DNA of 64,000 bases from Eutrigla gurnardus (GCA_963514095.1 OY741271.1:1891520-1955519); one strand, 5' to 3'. Counted from the stretch's first letter, positions 1-11,346 are shown. The notes: generated from the sequence alone by a model not told the origin. Numbers and translations: made by a program.

Positions 1-1
1 A

Positions 2-906
2 TATCACAGATGGAGGAAAGACTGGGAAAGCCTGCAAAAGCAGGGAGAGCCATCCGGATCAACTGAAGTCAAGAAAATTCAACTCTTGGAGAGTGTGGAT
101 GACAAAATCTTAAAAGACCTCAGACTTTCAACCTACACCACTGCCAATGACATGTTCAGAGTCCTGGAGAACAGATATGGCAACAAGTCAACCATCACTG
201 TGGAAATCCTTGAAGAGCTGGAGAAGATGCCACATGTGAAGGGGAACCAGCCAAGAAAGGTCATTGACCTCATACAGTCAGTGGAAAAGGCCCTAGCAGA
301 CCTCACAGAGTTAGGAAACTCTGGAGCCATAAAGAACCCACTGGTAATTAAATCCAAGTTGCCTGACTTTATTGAAAGAGACTGGTTGATGTTCATGGTT
401 GAACCCAGAAACAATGTCACATCAGACAACCACTTTGACATGCTCTTGAAGTTCCTGAAAAGTCAAGAAGAAATACTAGAGAGACTCGAACAGCTCAGAC
501 CTGTGGAGAGGATGGAGAAATCAGATCGTCAGACAAGAAGTATGACAGAAAGATTGCCTCAACAAAAACCACAAAGAAAGAAGAGCTTGATGAGATATGT
601 GGTGTCTGTGGTGATAGTGGGCACAACAACAAAATCTTCTTCTGTAGAAAGTTCAAAAGACTTGAGCTACCTGAAAAGAAAGTTGTATTGAGAAAGCTGG
701 GAGCATGCAGAAAATGTCTCGGATGCCATGATGAAGATGGATACTGCAGAGACACTTTCCTATGCAGAAATAAAGACTGTAAAAGGGGAGGTGGTGCCCC
801 AGACCACCATTTTTTCCTCTGCCCGAAAGGAGAAGTCAAAAGAGGGGAAGAGAGAACGAGTGGAAAAGACAGCAAAGGTGAAAGCAAACTAACGGAGGAG
901 CAAGAG
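2..906 (+). pseudogene. BEL/Pao retrotransposon gag, partial and frameshifted
   Basis: The frame is already open at base 2, so gag begins before the window. It encodes a charged helical protein (ESVDDKILKDLRLSTYTTAN onward) resembling the Gag N-terminal region of BEL/Pao elements. Near 530 the sense frame shifts. In the new frame a Cys/His cluster appears (CGVCGDSGHNN at about 598-630, then CRKCLGCHDEDGYC), as in the Cys-rich tail of BEL Gag. A DNA transposon interrupts the frame at 907-909; after 2579 the reading continues in frame (ALSELSPEMADRC) to a stop near 2671. Family assignment rests on this order and on the downstream pol. It is a decayed copy and not expected to make a functional Gag. 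Confidence 0.75.
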
Positions 907-909
907 CAG

Positions 910-2576
910 GGGCCTCATTTATAAAACTGTGCTTAGGATCCTTACTAAAAGTGTACGTACGCCCAAAAGCCAAAGTTTGCGTGCGCCAAAAAAAAAATCT
1001 GATTTATAAAACTGTGCGCACGCAAGCTGTACGCAATGTTTACTTTATAAATCACAGGATCACCTACAAGTGTGCGTACCTGAATCCCGCCCTGTACACG
1101 CCCTCATTTTACTATATTAATGAGCCGGCATGCAATCGTTTCCGTGTGGTGAATCACGGTGACAGGTCAGAAAAAAAACGAAGAAACATAACTTTTCAGA
1201 AACGGAGAAAGAGACACTTGTTGGGGAGGTGGAGGCCCGGAAAATAATTTAATTTAGTGGCCACAGCAGCGGGATCACGAATAAAAAGAAGCAGTGCGAG
1301 GGGCAACACATTGCTGCTGCAGTTAACGGCGTCAGTGGGACGGAGCGGACGGTGATCTGAAGGTAAATGACATCTTTTCGCTCCTAACATGGATTTAATG
1401 TATTGCTAGAGTATTTGAGGAAGTTTGATGTGACTTTGACGGGGATTGTGTCCGAAAAGGAGGGATACACAGACGCGACTGAGACCAGAGGTATAAGGGT
1501 GAACAGATTTTAAACTTTTATTGTATATAAAATGAAACGTTAGATCGTTTCTGTCCTTCCAGAGTCTGCAGCGTTGGGCGTAGAGGAGGGTGACGGTGAG
1601 GAGGGTGACGGTGACCCTCGGCACAGCGTCCGGGTCCGGCGCAAAGCAGCAGCGCACCCCAGGCGCCTGGCACATCAAGCGGTCGGGTGCTCACTGATGC
1701 CGTCCTGCAACTTCAGCGAGACACAATCACCACCATCAACAACGTTGCAGATGAGCTACGGCAAACTCGCACTGTGATAAATAAAATAATATGTTTACTA
1801 TGAACATTGATTGTTGTCTTCCTTATATTACAAACGCATAACATCCTCACGGATTCTTGCGCCCTGTTGATACCCCTCCAGTCGGGCAGGGGGCCGTGGC
1901 TCGGGGTCATCGATAGATTTGCGCTCTCCAAGCTCCACGACTGAGCGCGCACGAGCGTGCCACTCATTATAGCGCATTTCCTCTGCGCTCTGGTGGTTTA
2001 AAAACGAGGATAAGTGTAACAATTATACGATGGCTTAATGGTCGTCTGTATGTGTGTTGATGACATATGCACAGTAAATAAGGAGAATATTTCGTTATTC
2101 TCGCTGTGTTCTACAGTGATCTAATGGAAGGTATTTATTGTATACTGCTTTACATGCATTTGGGCCGTCTCCTCCTCCTGCGGAGACAGCGCTGATTCAA
2201 TATTTCAAAATTATTTTTGATTTAAGATACAAGTCAGATTTTAAAGAAGGTGTTAATATGAAAAAAACTATCACTCATTAAAAACGTCAAAAACATTGCT
2301 GAGGTCGTCATGATAACGCAGATCTAACGTATGATATGGAGTGTAATTAAATGTGTTCGAGTCATCAAAAATATTTAGTTCTTCTCACGTTTACTGCTGA
2401 TTCCCTTCCAGTCTCCAGAATGTGCGTACCGGTACGCATGCCTCAGAGTTTGCTTACGGGTACGCACACTTTCCCGTCAAGTTTATTTTTTATAGATCAC
2501 AACATTTGCGTGGAAAGTGGCGTACGCACGTTTCCAGCCCCGTTTTGTGCGTACGCAAGCTTTATAAATGAGGCCC
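910..2576. mobile_element. PIF/Harbinger-like DNA transposon (CWG target site) inside BEL gag
   Basis: The ends are inverted repeats: GGGCCTCATTTATAAA at 910-925 and its complement at 2561-2576. They are flanked by the 3-bp sites CAG (907-909) and CTG (2577-2579), a CWG-type duplication with one mismatch. The gag reading frame resumes exactly after the second site. Subterminal GTGCGTACG motifs recur at both ends (about 950-1080 and 2420-2550). No transposase frame survives in the 1667 bp. A short stretch near 1719-1788 reads DTITTINNVADELRQTRTVI, which resembles the C-terminus of the Myb-like partner protein of Harbinger elements. Three-base targets are typical of PIF/Harbinger; a CWG target is known from one fish/invertebrate subgroup (Nuwa-like, from memory). 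Non-autonomous. Confidence 0.75.
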
Positions 2577-2715
2577 CTGGCCTTGTCTGAACTTTCCCCA
2601 GAAATGGCAGATCGATGTAGAAAGGCTTTCACCAACACCAACAAAACCGCAGTGACATGCTTCAGGCTAGTCTGAGCTACTGCAGAGAATTGGGCTCTCT
2701 GAACTTCCTGTCGTC

Positions 2716-3135
2716 ATGATGTTGATGCAAGTCACTGCAAACGCAGGGCAGAAGATTGGGACTTTAATTGACCTTGCTTCAGATACAAACTACATTACCC
2801 ATAAGGCTGCTGAAAGACTGAGGTTAAGAAATTAGAAGATAACTTTAGTTGTGCATGGGGTTGGTGGAATGACCATGAAAGTGAACACACGAAGGTATCT
2901 CCTCAAAGTCAGAGTCAAGACTCCGAGAGGAACAGAGGGAGCTCATGAAATGGTCTGCTACAGCTTGGATGAAATCACCAGAGTGCATCAAGTAATTGAA
3001 CCTGAGAAGTTGAAAAAATTCTTCCCAGAAGTCAAACTTAAAGAATTGGAAAGGCCAGAAGAGGTTGAACTTCTCATTAGCCACCGAGAGGGATGACTCG
3101 CTCCCCAGAGGATAAAAATCATCGGACACCTTGTC
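2716..3135 (+). pseudogene. BEL/Pao protease region, two in-frame stops
   Basis: The frame reads LIDLASDTNYITHKAAERL (about 2764-2820), then VVHGVGGMTMKVNTRRY, the arrangement of a retropepsin-like aspartic protease at the start of BEL pol. An in-frame TAG lies at 2833-2835 and an in-frame TGA at 3094-3096 (SHREG-stop-LAPQRIKI). The frame is otherwise continuous with the reverse transcriptase region that starts near 3136. The protease would process Gag-Pol in an intact element; this copy cannot make a full polyprotein. Confidence 0.7.
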
Positions 3136-4500
3136 TTGTGGGAGGGTCCATTGGGGAAGACAGTGGGTGGAGCACATCCTGACTTGTTTGAAGAAGTGGA
3201 GGTTGCAGCATATGAGTCCAAAACACACTTTGCTCGCTCCATGAGGACAGCAGCTGTCAAATATCAAGAAATCACAAGTCCAACAACTGACACAGCCCAG
3301 CTACAGCAGGAGGATGTGGCTCAGACCAAATTTACAGCTGCCAGTAACCGTGAGTTCCTTGAGTGGTGGCACTGGGACAGCATCGGAGCTGCATGTGAGC
3401 CAAGATGTGGAGGATGCCGATGTGGAAACTGTCCACCAGGAGGAAAAGAAATGACCCTGGCAGAGAAGAGAGAGCTTGAGATCATTAAAGGAGGCCTCAC
3501 CTACAAGAAGGGGGATGCTCACACACCAGCTCCACATTGGGATGCAAAGTATCCTTGGACGGTAGCTCCAGCCTCTCTCCAAAACAACAGAGGTGCAGTC
3601 CAGGCTTGTTTCTTAAGGATGGAAAAGCAACTAAGCAGAGAGCCAGACTGGAAAGTTGCATATGCTACCCAGATCCATGAAATGATCGAACGAGGCGCAG
3701 CCATAAAACTCACCAACAAAATTATGGACAAGTGGAACGGACCAGTGTGGTATGTAAGCCACCTGGTGGCGCCAAACCCTCATTCGGTGACAACACCAGT
3801 TCGTATTGTATGGAATAGTAGCCAGAAATACAAAGACGTGAGTATGAATGATCTTCTTCTGAAGGGACCAGACGTTCTCAACCCTATCAGAGCTGTTCTG
3901 CTGAGGTTCCGAGAAGGGATGCATGCAGCTCTAGGAGACATCAAAAAGATGTACAACTCTGTATGGCTGGAGGAGCGTGAGATGCATCTTCACAGGTTCC
4001 TCTGGAGGAACAGCCCATATGAAGAGATGCAATTACCAGAGTCAACATTGGAGACAGACCTGCTGGTTGCATTGCTCAGTTGGCTATGAGGGAAACAGCA
4101 CGCCTGCCCAACTTTATTCACTTGGAGGATGAACGCAGAGTCATTGAAGAGGACAGTTATGTGGTTGACCTCTTAACCTCCCACAATGACCTTAATAGAC
4201 TTGACAAAGTCACAGCAAGTGTTGAAGAGATCTTGAAAGCTGGAGGTTTCTTCCTCAAACCATGGGTCCGGTCAGGGCAAAGTGGGAGGCAAGGAATGGA
4301 GACAGAGGTTCTAACAAAGAAACAAGGTAGAACCTTAATTCTTCCAAATCAAATGAGGGAAGAAGACAACAAAGCTTTGGGCATCGGCTACCAAATGGAT
4401 GAAGACAAGCTCTACATGTTAACCTCAGTTAATTTTTTCTAAAAGAAAGAAGAAGATGAGAGTTGGAAAATATCTTCTCAAGGAGGAGGTGAGAACTGAG
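3136..4500 (+). pseudogene. BEL/Pao reverse transcriptase, frameshifted, mutated active site
   Basis: The first part (3136-4030) contains a Cys-rich linker (CEPRCGGCRCGNCPPGG), then the RT fingers and palm (TPVRIVWNSSQKYKDVSMND; FREGMHAALGDIKKMYNSV, which holds the first catalytic Asp). A one-base shift near 4031 moves the sense frame to GDRPAGCIAQLAMRETARL. The catalytic box at 4158-4169 reads YVVD where RTs of this group have YVDD-type boxes, so a metal-binding Asp is replaced by Val (codon 4164-4166). The frame then runs through SGQSGRQ and NQMREEDNKALGIGY to a stop at 4442. Further shifts between 4430 and 4511 separate it from the RNase H/integrase frame. Confidence 0.85.
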
Positions 4501-4510
4501 ACACAATCCA

Positions 4511-6739
4511 TTGACTAGGAGGGCTCTCTTAAGCCAAGTAGCTGGACTGTATGACCCAATTGGCTTAGTTACACCTGCCAAACAGAAAGGAGCAATTCTT
4601 GTGAGAAAAGCATTCCGAGAGGGAGGGGGTGGGAAACTAGCCCAAGTAACTTGGGACCAACCTCTCTCAGAAAGCCTCCGAGAAGAAGCCATACAGCTTT
4701 TTGAAGAATATGTGCAGCTTGGACAGGTGAAATTCCACAGGAGCCTCACACCAGCTGGCTGGAAAGGGAAACCTTGGGGCATCACATTCTCTGATGGAAG
4801 TGACAAAACCTATGGAGCCGTGATGTACCTAAGATGGGAGACAAGTCAAGGCACTGAAGTTCGATTTGTTGAATCTAAAGCCAAGCTGACACCCCTGGAT
4901 CAGAAGGGAGAAGCTGTAAAAGCTGAGATCTGTGGTGCTGTCTTCGCAGCCAGGATCAGGAAGTATGTGGAAAAGCATGCTCGAATGAAGATCGAGAGAT
5001 GGTTCCATCTACTCGACAGTCAAACGGTCTTGGGAGCCATTCAAAGAGTCAGTTATGGGTACAAAACCTTTGCGAATAGAGTGGGTGAAATTCAGAAGGC
5101 TGGACTAGTGAAAGACTGGTGGTGGATCAGTGGAGATCTCAACATAGCTGACATTATAACAAGAGGGGGCGCACCTGAAGATTTGAAGGAGAATTCCACA
5201 TGGCAAAATGGACCAGAGTTCCTGAAGTGGCCAGTGGAGGAGTGGCCTATAAAATCAGCTGGAGAGGTTGCAGCTCATGCCAGGGAGAGTGTAAACAAGC
5301 TCCAGAGGAAGGCATTCTCAGGTGCATTAACAAGAGCTCAAGCGAAAAGGAGTCAGCAGAAAGAAGACCTACAAGCCACTCAGGAAAGTCCAAAGAGTGA
5401 AACTCAAGAGGAAAAACCTGTGGTAAACCCAATTATTCTTCTAAGAAGGAAGCCCTCCGGCTGGGTTAAAGATCTTGTGGAAGTAAGAAGATTCAGTAGC
5501 CTGTCCAAACTGGTGAGAGTCATTGCCTGGGTTCGTCTAGCTGCCAAGCAGTGGCTGAAGAGGAAGTGCCGGGCCCCTAAACAGTCAAAATGGGAGGTAA
5601 CATCACCCAAACAAACTGTGCTGACTGTCAAAGAACATGAAGATTCACTCAAAGACCTCTTCCTCGCAGCTCAAGAAGGTACAGCTTTTTCAGACACAAC
5701 TCTAAGCAGACTGGCAGTATACAAAGATGTGAACTCTGGACTGCTAGTTTGTGGAGGCAGAATTCAGGCATTCAACGAAGATAAGACAGCAGTGGTAAAA
5801 CTGTTACCATGTGAAACATGGGTGTCTACATTGCTGGCACAAGAATCCCACAAAGCAAACCATGAGGGAGTGGCAGGAACCCTTCTCCGGATGAGGAAGA
5901 AAGCCTGGGTAATAAAAGGCCGGAGACTTGCCAAGAAAATGGTTGACAGCTGTGTGGTCTGCAGGAAAAACAAGGCAAAACGGTGTCAACAAATCATGGC
6001 TGACCTGCCTCCAGAGCGAACAGGCCCAGCTGCACCTTTTGAGTTCACCACCATGGACCTGTTCGGCCCTTATGAGGTGAAAGATGAGGTCAAGAAGAGA
6101 ACTAGACTCAGAGTATGGGGAATCGTCTTCTGCTGCATGGCTTCACGAGCCATACACACTGAAGTGGTGAGTGACATGTCATCTGAAGGATTCCTTCTAG
6201 CCTATCAAAGGTTCACTTCACTGAGAGGACACCCCAGGAAACTCTGGTCAGACCCTGGCACTAACTTTGTGGGAGCCAAACCTGCTCTGGAGAAGCTTTA
6301 CAAATTTCTTCACCGACTAAACAAGTCTGAACTTGAAGACACAGCGGCCAAGCATGGTACAGAATGGTCGTGGAAGATCCACCCTGCAGACTCTCCCCAT
6401 AGGAATGGTGCAGCAGAGGCAGCTGTCAAAGTGGTGAAGCAAGCGTTGAGCACCCTTGGTGGAGATGGTGTTTTCACATGGGGAGAATTTCAAACTTTTC
6501 TCTTCATGGCAGCCAACCTTGCAAATGAGAGACCCATCGATGCAAGAACTCAAAGCAGAGAAGACTGTGTAGAGTACATCACCCCGAATTCTCTGCTTTT
6601 AGGACGTGCCAATCCAAAGGGAGACCCTGGAGATTTCCAGTTTGATGGCTACCCTTACAAAAGAAGCAATTTCTGGAAGAAGTGGAGCCAATTGGCTGGA
6701 CCTAATCTGTTCATAAGAAACAAATGGCACACCAAATAA
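4511..6739 (+). pseudogene. BEL/Pao RNase H-like region and integrase
   Basis: A 742-codon frame. It opens with LLSQVAGLYDPIGLVTPAK, the Pao-specific region (Peptidase_A17 in domain databases) that follows RT, then an RNase H-like stretch with ITFSDGSDKTYGAV. The integrase begins with an HHCC zinc site (SHKANHEG, then CVVCRKNK, about 5845-5970). Its core carries D in MDLFGPY (6056-6058), D in WSDPGTNFVGA (6251-6253) and E in NGAAEAAVK (6416-6418), so the DDE triad is intact. Translation ends at TAA 6737-6739, a premature in-frame stop, because the same frame continues into the C-terminal domain. The order RT, RNase H, integrase fits BEL/Pao. Confidence 0.9.
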
Positions 6740-7032
6740 CGAAATGTTGCTGTTGGAGATGTGGTCTGGTTGGCTGACCAAAACGCCCTGAGAGGACAGT
6801 ACAAGCTGGCTAGAGTGGTCGGTGTCAATGCTGACAGCAAAGGCATCGTAAGAGATGTGCTTGTGAAGACTTTCCCCAGCTATCCTGTTCACATCACAAA
6901 GGCAAACGGCAAAGAAGGGCCCACAAGAGCAAACAGTGAAAGCTCCAAACCAAAATCCCAGCCACAATTCTTCACAGAGATGTCAGACGCCTTGTCATTC
7001 TACTTCCCACTGAAGAACAAGCAGAGGTGTAA
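6740..7032 (+). pseudogene. BEL/Pao integrase C-terminal domain (DUF5641-like), frameshifted
   Basis: Directly after the premature stop the frame reads NVAVGDVVWLADQNALRGQY, then KLARVVGV, the SH3-like C-terminal domain typical of BEL pol (DUF5641). Near 6955 the sense frame moves by one base; the shifted frame gives ILHRDVRRLVILLPTEE and ends at TAA 7030-7032, 43 bases before the polypurine tract. Confidence 0.75.
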
Positions 7033-7075
7033 AGGGCTTGTGTGACCTCTCTGGGTTTGGAAAAACCAGGAGCTC

Positions 7076-7085
7076 AAGTGGGAGG
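7076..7085 (+). promoter_or_regulatory. Polypurine tract of the BEL element
   Basis: AAGTGGGAGG lies directly before a TGTTGAG start, the expected arrangement for plus-strand priming at the 5' edge of the 3' LTR. Confidence 0.6.
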
Positions 7086-7420
7086 TGTTGAGCTGAATCT
7101 CAGGAATGGGTCTCAACTACACTTCCCAGAGTGCACCAGCAGCAGCAAACTGGCTGCTGGGTGTCTGATCAGTCATTATCACTGATTTGGGGCACCTGTG
7201 AAGAAGTGGAGGATCTCAGTCAGTCAGATGAACAAACTCCAAAGAGAAGAAGCTCCAAGTCCCTCAAAGGTTCAGTCCGAAGACGCCAATGGTCGGTGAA
7301 ATGTTTATTTACTTTCATGGTGTTTGAAATGCTGCTAATATGTTCAAGTTTATGTTTATTTATGTTTAACTGCTGTGTTAATTGGGTAAGGAACACATTG
7401 CAGCATTGACTTCCTTGATT
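7086..7420 (+). mobile_element. 3' LTR of the BEL element (start defined, end uncertain)
   Basis: The sequence starts with TG right after the polypurine tract. The matching 5' LTR is outside the window, so the true end cannot be fixed; it could reach about 7.7 kb. No clear CA end or target duplication was found. Confidence 0.5.
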
Positions 7421-8340
7421 TTGTGGTATTAGAGTGATTTTGAGTTTGGAAAATTCTAAGTATAAGAAAAAAAGGATAATACAAAGTTAAAAATGTTAAA
7501 ATTCTGTTAAATGTTAAAACTTTACTAAAAATTAGGGAAAATTCATGAAATTAGATTTTTCTTTATCCCATTTAAAAGGCGTGAGTGGTAAATGGGATAT
7601 AACTTTGCATTTTTTTTTTAGAATTTGAACGGCTCTTATCATAGCGGCCACTTGCTTACTTCCGGGTCACTTCTTCAGTTAGAAACCTTCCTAAGAAAAT
7701 AGACTTTTCAACTGCAGCCATGGAAACAACACAATTAATACACACTAAACGGCAGCCAGCGGCGGCCGCAACACTCGAGATACAAGTACTATCATTCTGT
7801 TACTTGCTGATGCGGAGTACTGATATGAGCACTAAATAATGCCATTACAGTTCTAACAATAACTTTGAAAACATGTTTTATTTTCATCAGATTATCCGTC
7901 ACTTTCTGACTGTAACAAATTAGAAATATAGTTTGTTGCTGTTGTGACATTTTAACATTCAAGACTCAGAAATGTACAATGCCAATGTAACCCCGATGAG
8001 ATTTACAGCCTTGGAAATACAGGATTCCTTGAAAGCATCGTTAGTTACGTCTGTTAATGAAAATTTGGAGCTTACCTGAATGCACCACCTGTGCATTGTG
8101 TGAGGGACAGGAAGGAAAAACCTCCATGCTGTCACAAAGCACATTGTTCTCTGGTCGGCACCTGATTGGTACGTTTTTATGAACATTTTGATAGAGCTGC
8201 TGTGAGCAGTGACCCAGGCACGAGTACCTACCTCGAAGACGATATTGGGTCGGTCATAGGAGAGGCTCCGCTGGAGTATTTTCCTGAACGTTAAGGACTA
8301 TTCTGGTGAGTTAGCTTAATTAGCACTACCATTCGGAATT
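7421..8340. other. Unassigned AT-rich sequence
   Basis: No convincing coding sequence. It may include the rest of the BEL LTR. I see no repeat partner for it in the window. Confidence 0.4.
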
Positions 8341-8347
8341 TATATGT

Positions 8348-8830
8348 AATTAAAACTGTGAGCAGTGATGAATGGGCCCTCGCATGGCATGTAACTCGGT
8401 TAGTGACTAATCATGATTGACTCACAATCAGAGCGCCACCTAGTGGCGACATAAAATGTCATGTTTTTACACCCGTATAAGGTCCCAGTGTCGTGGAACT
8501 TTGCACCACAGTCTAGCAGGACAACTTCAATTGTCTGATACGGTGATCGTCGCGACAATTCAGGCAAGGGACGACCGGCTGCGTGGAAATGGCCGGGGAC
8601 GACCCGCGCCGTGGCGGTGGCCGGGGACGACAGGCGCCAGCCGTGGCGGTGGCCCGGGGACGACCCGCGCCGTGGCGGTGGCCGGGGACGACTGGCAACG
8701 TGGCGGTGGCCGGGGACTACCTGCCCCGTGGCGGTGGCCAGGCCAGGCGGTCCGACACGTCAGGCGGTCATAGCACTAACCGAGTTACGTGCCATGGGAG
8801 GGCCCGTTATCACTGCTCGCAGTTTTAATT
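8348..8830. repeat. Inverted repeat pair A (59-60-bp arms)
   Basis: Bases 8348-8406 (AATTAAAACTGTGAGCAGTG onward) are repeated as the reverse complement at 8771-8830 with roughly 85-90% identity by eye. The pair encloses the left arm of repeat B and the GC-rich minisatellite. Confidence 0.8.
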
Positions 8831-9201
8831 GGCTTATAACTTCTGAACGCAACAATGTTTTACAATGCCCTTGATGATACACAGCAATTTTGGTGAGAAT
8901 CGGGTGTACGGTTTAGGAGAAATTAGCAAAAACGCGTTTTTCACAAAATTCAAAAATTTTGGTAGGCGGAATTTAGTAGTTCCAATTGCGATTTTGTAGA
9001 GGACACTTGCCTGCACATGTGTACCAAATTTTGTGTCAATCAGAGTTACAGTCCCCTGAATCGTCCCGTCCATCACTGTGTCAGATGATTGAGGTCGTCA
9101 CGCTCGATTGGGGTGCAAAGTTCCACGACACTGGGACCTTATACGAGTGTAAAAACATGACATTTAATTTCGCCAATAGGTGGCGCTCTGATTGTGAGTC
9201 A
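8418..9201. repeat. Inverted repeat pair B (about 146-bp arms)
   Basis: The left arm, 8418-8563, begins TGACTCACAATCAGAGCGCC. The right arm, 9050-9201, is its reverse complement and ends at GATTGTGAGTCA. The outer ~90 bp match closely and the inner part is more diverged. The right arm runs straight into the direct repeats that follow, so the left arm looks like an inverted copy of that family. Confidence 0.8.
8588..8745. repeat. GC-rich minisatellite, about 27-28 bp period
   Basis: About five units built on CGTGGCGGTGGCCGGGGACG, inside the loop of the inverted repeats. GC content is far above the flanks. The open frames across it come from the repeat and are not treated as genes. Confidence 0.8.
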
Positions 9202-10560
9202 ATATTGCAGTGCAGACGTGTTCAGGGTGGGACTCTCATCAAATGTGAGAAGTTTGAACCGGATTGGACAATGGACACTGAAGTTATAACAGTTTAGAGT
9301 GTTGTGAAGCATGACATTCTTCCATGTTTGTGGCATTGTCCTGGCCACGCCCTTTGACTTATGTAAGACCTTTCGATGATTTTGGATCGTTGAGGCCTGT
9401 AGAACAGTCTCAGTGAGTATGGCAGTAATCGGATGAACGCTGTAAGAGGAGTTCGTTAAAATACAAAGTCTACAATGGGAAAAATGGGAAAAATAGCCTA
9501 AAATGGCTGATTAACTGTAGCGCCCCCGAGTGGTCAATTTTAATAAAACTTTCAGGATATGTTCTGGGGGGAGATGTCAACACATCCTGCAAGTTTCAAG
9601 AAGATTGGACATTGTATCTTCCAGTTACAACAACTTCCTTTACACTGGCAAAAACGTCACGCACTGGCCACGCTTTTTGACTTGTGCAAGACTTTTTGAT
9701 GACTCTTCATCATTGAAGACTTGAGTACATGATGACCAACTTTGAGGTGAATCTGATAAAGCTGCTAGGAAGAGTTCGCTGAAGTATAAAACGTAACACT
9801 TTCTATCGCCAGTAGGTGGCGCTCTTATTGTGAGTCAATATTGCAGTTGAAATGTGTTCAGGGTTGGACTCTTGACAAACATGTGAAGTTTTGATCATAT
9901 CAGACAATGTACATTGAAGTTATAACAGTTTAGATTTTTGTGGTCGAAGCATGAAATTCGTCCATGTTCAGGACGCCGTCCTGGCCACGCCCTTTGACTA
10001 CTTTAAGATTTTGCATCGTTGAGGCCTCTAGAACAGTCCCAGCGAGTTTGGCATGAATCGGATCAACGCTGTAGGAGGAGTTTGTTAAAATACAAAGCTT
10101 ACAATTGGCTAAAATGGCCTAAAGTGGCTGATTTACTGTAGCGCCCCCGAGTGGTCAATTTTAATAAAACTTTCAGGATATGCTCCAGGGAGATATTTTA
10201 ACATATCCTGCAAGTTTCGTGATGATTGGGTTAGAGAATATGGAGTTATGTGTATTGATTTCTAGAGCCCCGCCCCTCTGATGTTCATTGGCTTATAACT
10301 TCTAAACGCACGACACGTTTTACAATGCCCTTTATAGCATTTGATCAGCTTGGTCTAATTATGATCCACAGCAATTTTGGCGAGAATCGTATTCAGGGTT
10401 TAGGAGGAATTAGCAAAAACGTGTTTTTCACAAAATTCAAAATGGCGGAAAATTTCGGTAGGCGGACTTTAGTACTCCAAGAGGCTTTTTTGTAGAGCAC
10501 ACTTGCCTGCACATGTGTAGCAAATTTTGTGTCAATTAGAGTTACGGTGTGCTGGGGCTG
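8831..10560. repeat. Unclassified interspersed repeat with direct duplications (~0.63 kb period)
   Basis: The block from 9181 (TGGCGCTCTGATTGTGAGTC) recurs from 9815. Shared landmarks are GTCCTGGCCACGCCCTTTGA and GCGCCCCCGAGTGGTCAATT (from 9520 and 10141). A second block at 8831-9049 (TAACTTCTGAACGCA; GGTTTAGGAGAAATTAGCAA) recurs at about 10287-10550. Spacing is 621-634 bp for the first pair. Nothing codes. I know similar sequence as a common fish repeat but cannot place it in a class. Confidence 0.7.
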
Positions 10561-10730
10561 GCCTAACACACGTTAGGTGGCGCTAGAGAGCCACCTTTTT
10601 GTGGCCGACTATGAAACCTTTTTCGCCAGTCCCCATGTGCACACCAATTCTTTTAAGCTAATTTTCATGCTAAGGCCCCCAAAAAGGCAGTTGAACTTGC
10701 GAAATAATAAAAAGAAGAAACGACAGCATT

Positions 10731-10896
10731 TCAATAGGGCTTCGCTGCCCGACGTTGTCGGCGCTCGGGCCCTAAAAAACATTCGCAGTTCAATAGGGCT
10801 TCACAGCCCGACGTTGTCGGCGCCCGGGCCCTAATGGAAACGATACAGTTTCAATAGGGCTTCGCTGCCCGACGTTGTCGGTGCTCGGGCCCTAAT
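10731..10896. repeat. Three tandem hairpin-forming units (59-61 bp period)
   Basis: TCAATAGGGCTTC starts at 10731, 10790 and 10851. Each unit holds a self-complementary core (GCCCGACGTTGTCGGCGCTC, with AGGGC and GGGCCCT at its edges) followed by a variable A-rich spacer. Similar hairpin units end many fish repeats of this kind. Confidence 0.75.
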
Positions 10897-10904
10897 AATC
10901 CAGA

Positions 10905-11346
10905 CAAAGACCAGGACATAGGCAGGACGGATCAGGTGGTGGACACACATAGGCTCTGGAACCCAACTCCTGGACAGGGGTTGGACTCTCTTCTTTTTCG
11001 AAGTTGATCAACATGTGAGGTGCAATGTGATGTGGGGATACTCACAAGTCCCAGGCTGAGCGCTGTGATTTTGGAGTTCAACCAGTGATTGAGAGGGTCG
11101 GCATCATGCGACTTTGTGTTGCTGAGGGGAATAGTTTGACTCTTGTGTGTGCTTATGCATCTAACAGCAATTTAGGGTATCCGGCCTTCTTGGAGTCTCT
11201 GGGTGGGGTCCTCGAAAGAGTCCCGCTCGAGGACAACAACCACAGGGTTTTACTGTGGGACTTCAATGCCCATGTGGGAAACGACGGAGACACCTGGAGT
11301 GGTGTGACTTGGAGGAACGGACTACCTGATCTGAACCCGCATGGTG
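10905..11346 (+). pseudogene. RTE/Rex3-like LINE, endonuclease fragment
   Basis: The frame at 11085-11346 reads LTLVCAYASNSNLGYPAFLE and then LLWDFNAHVGNDGDTWSGV, the (G)DFNAHVG block of an APE-type LINE endonuclease with the expected Asp and Asn residues. The Gly usually preceding DFN is Trp here. Upstream sequence back to about 10905 looks like the same element but is frameshifted. An L2-like LINE interrupts it near 11347; its RT end resumes near 13172. Assignment to RTE/Rex3 rests on the 3' end (GATAAGC...GATGG tail) and is tentative. Confidence 0.65.

Noticed and set aside
7762..7780. GCGGCCGC and CTCGAG sites close together, looking like a cloning linker
   Set aside because: Flanks show no vector sequence and both hexamer/octamer sites can occur by chance in GC-rich DNA.
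8456..8874. Overlapping Gly/Arg-rich frames
   Set aside because: Generated by the GC-rich minisatellite in all three frames.
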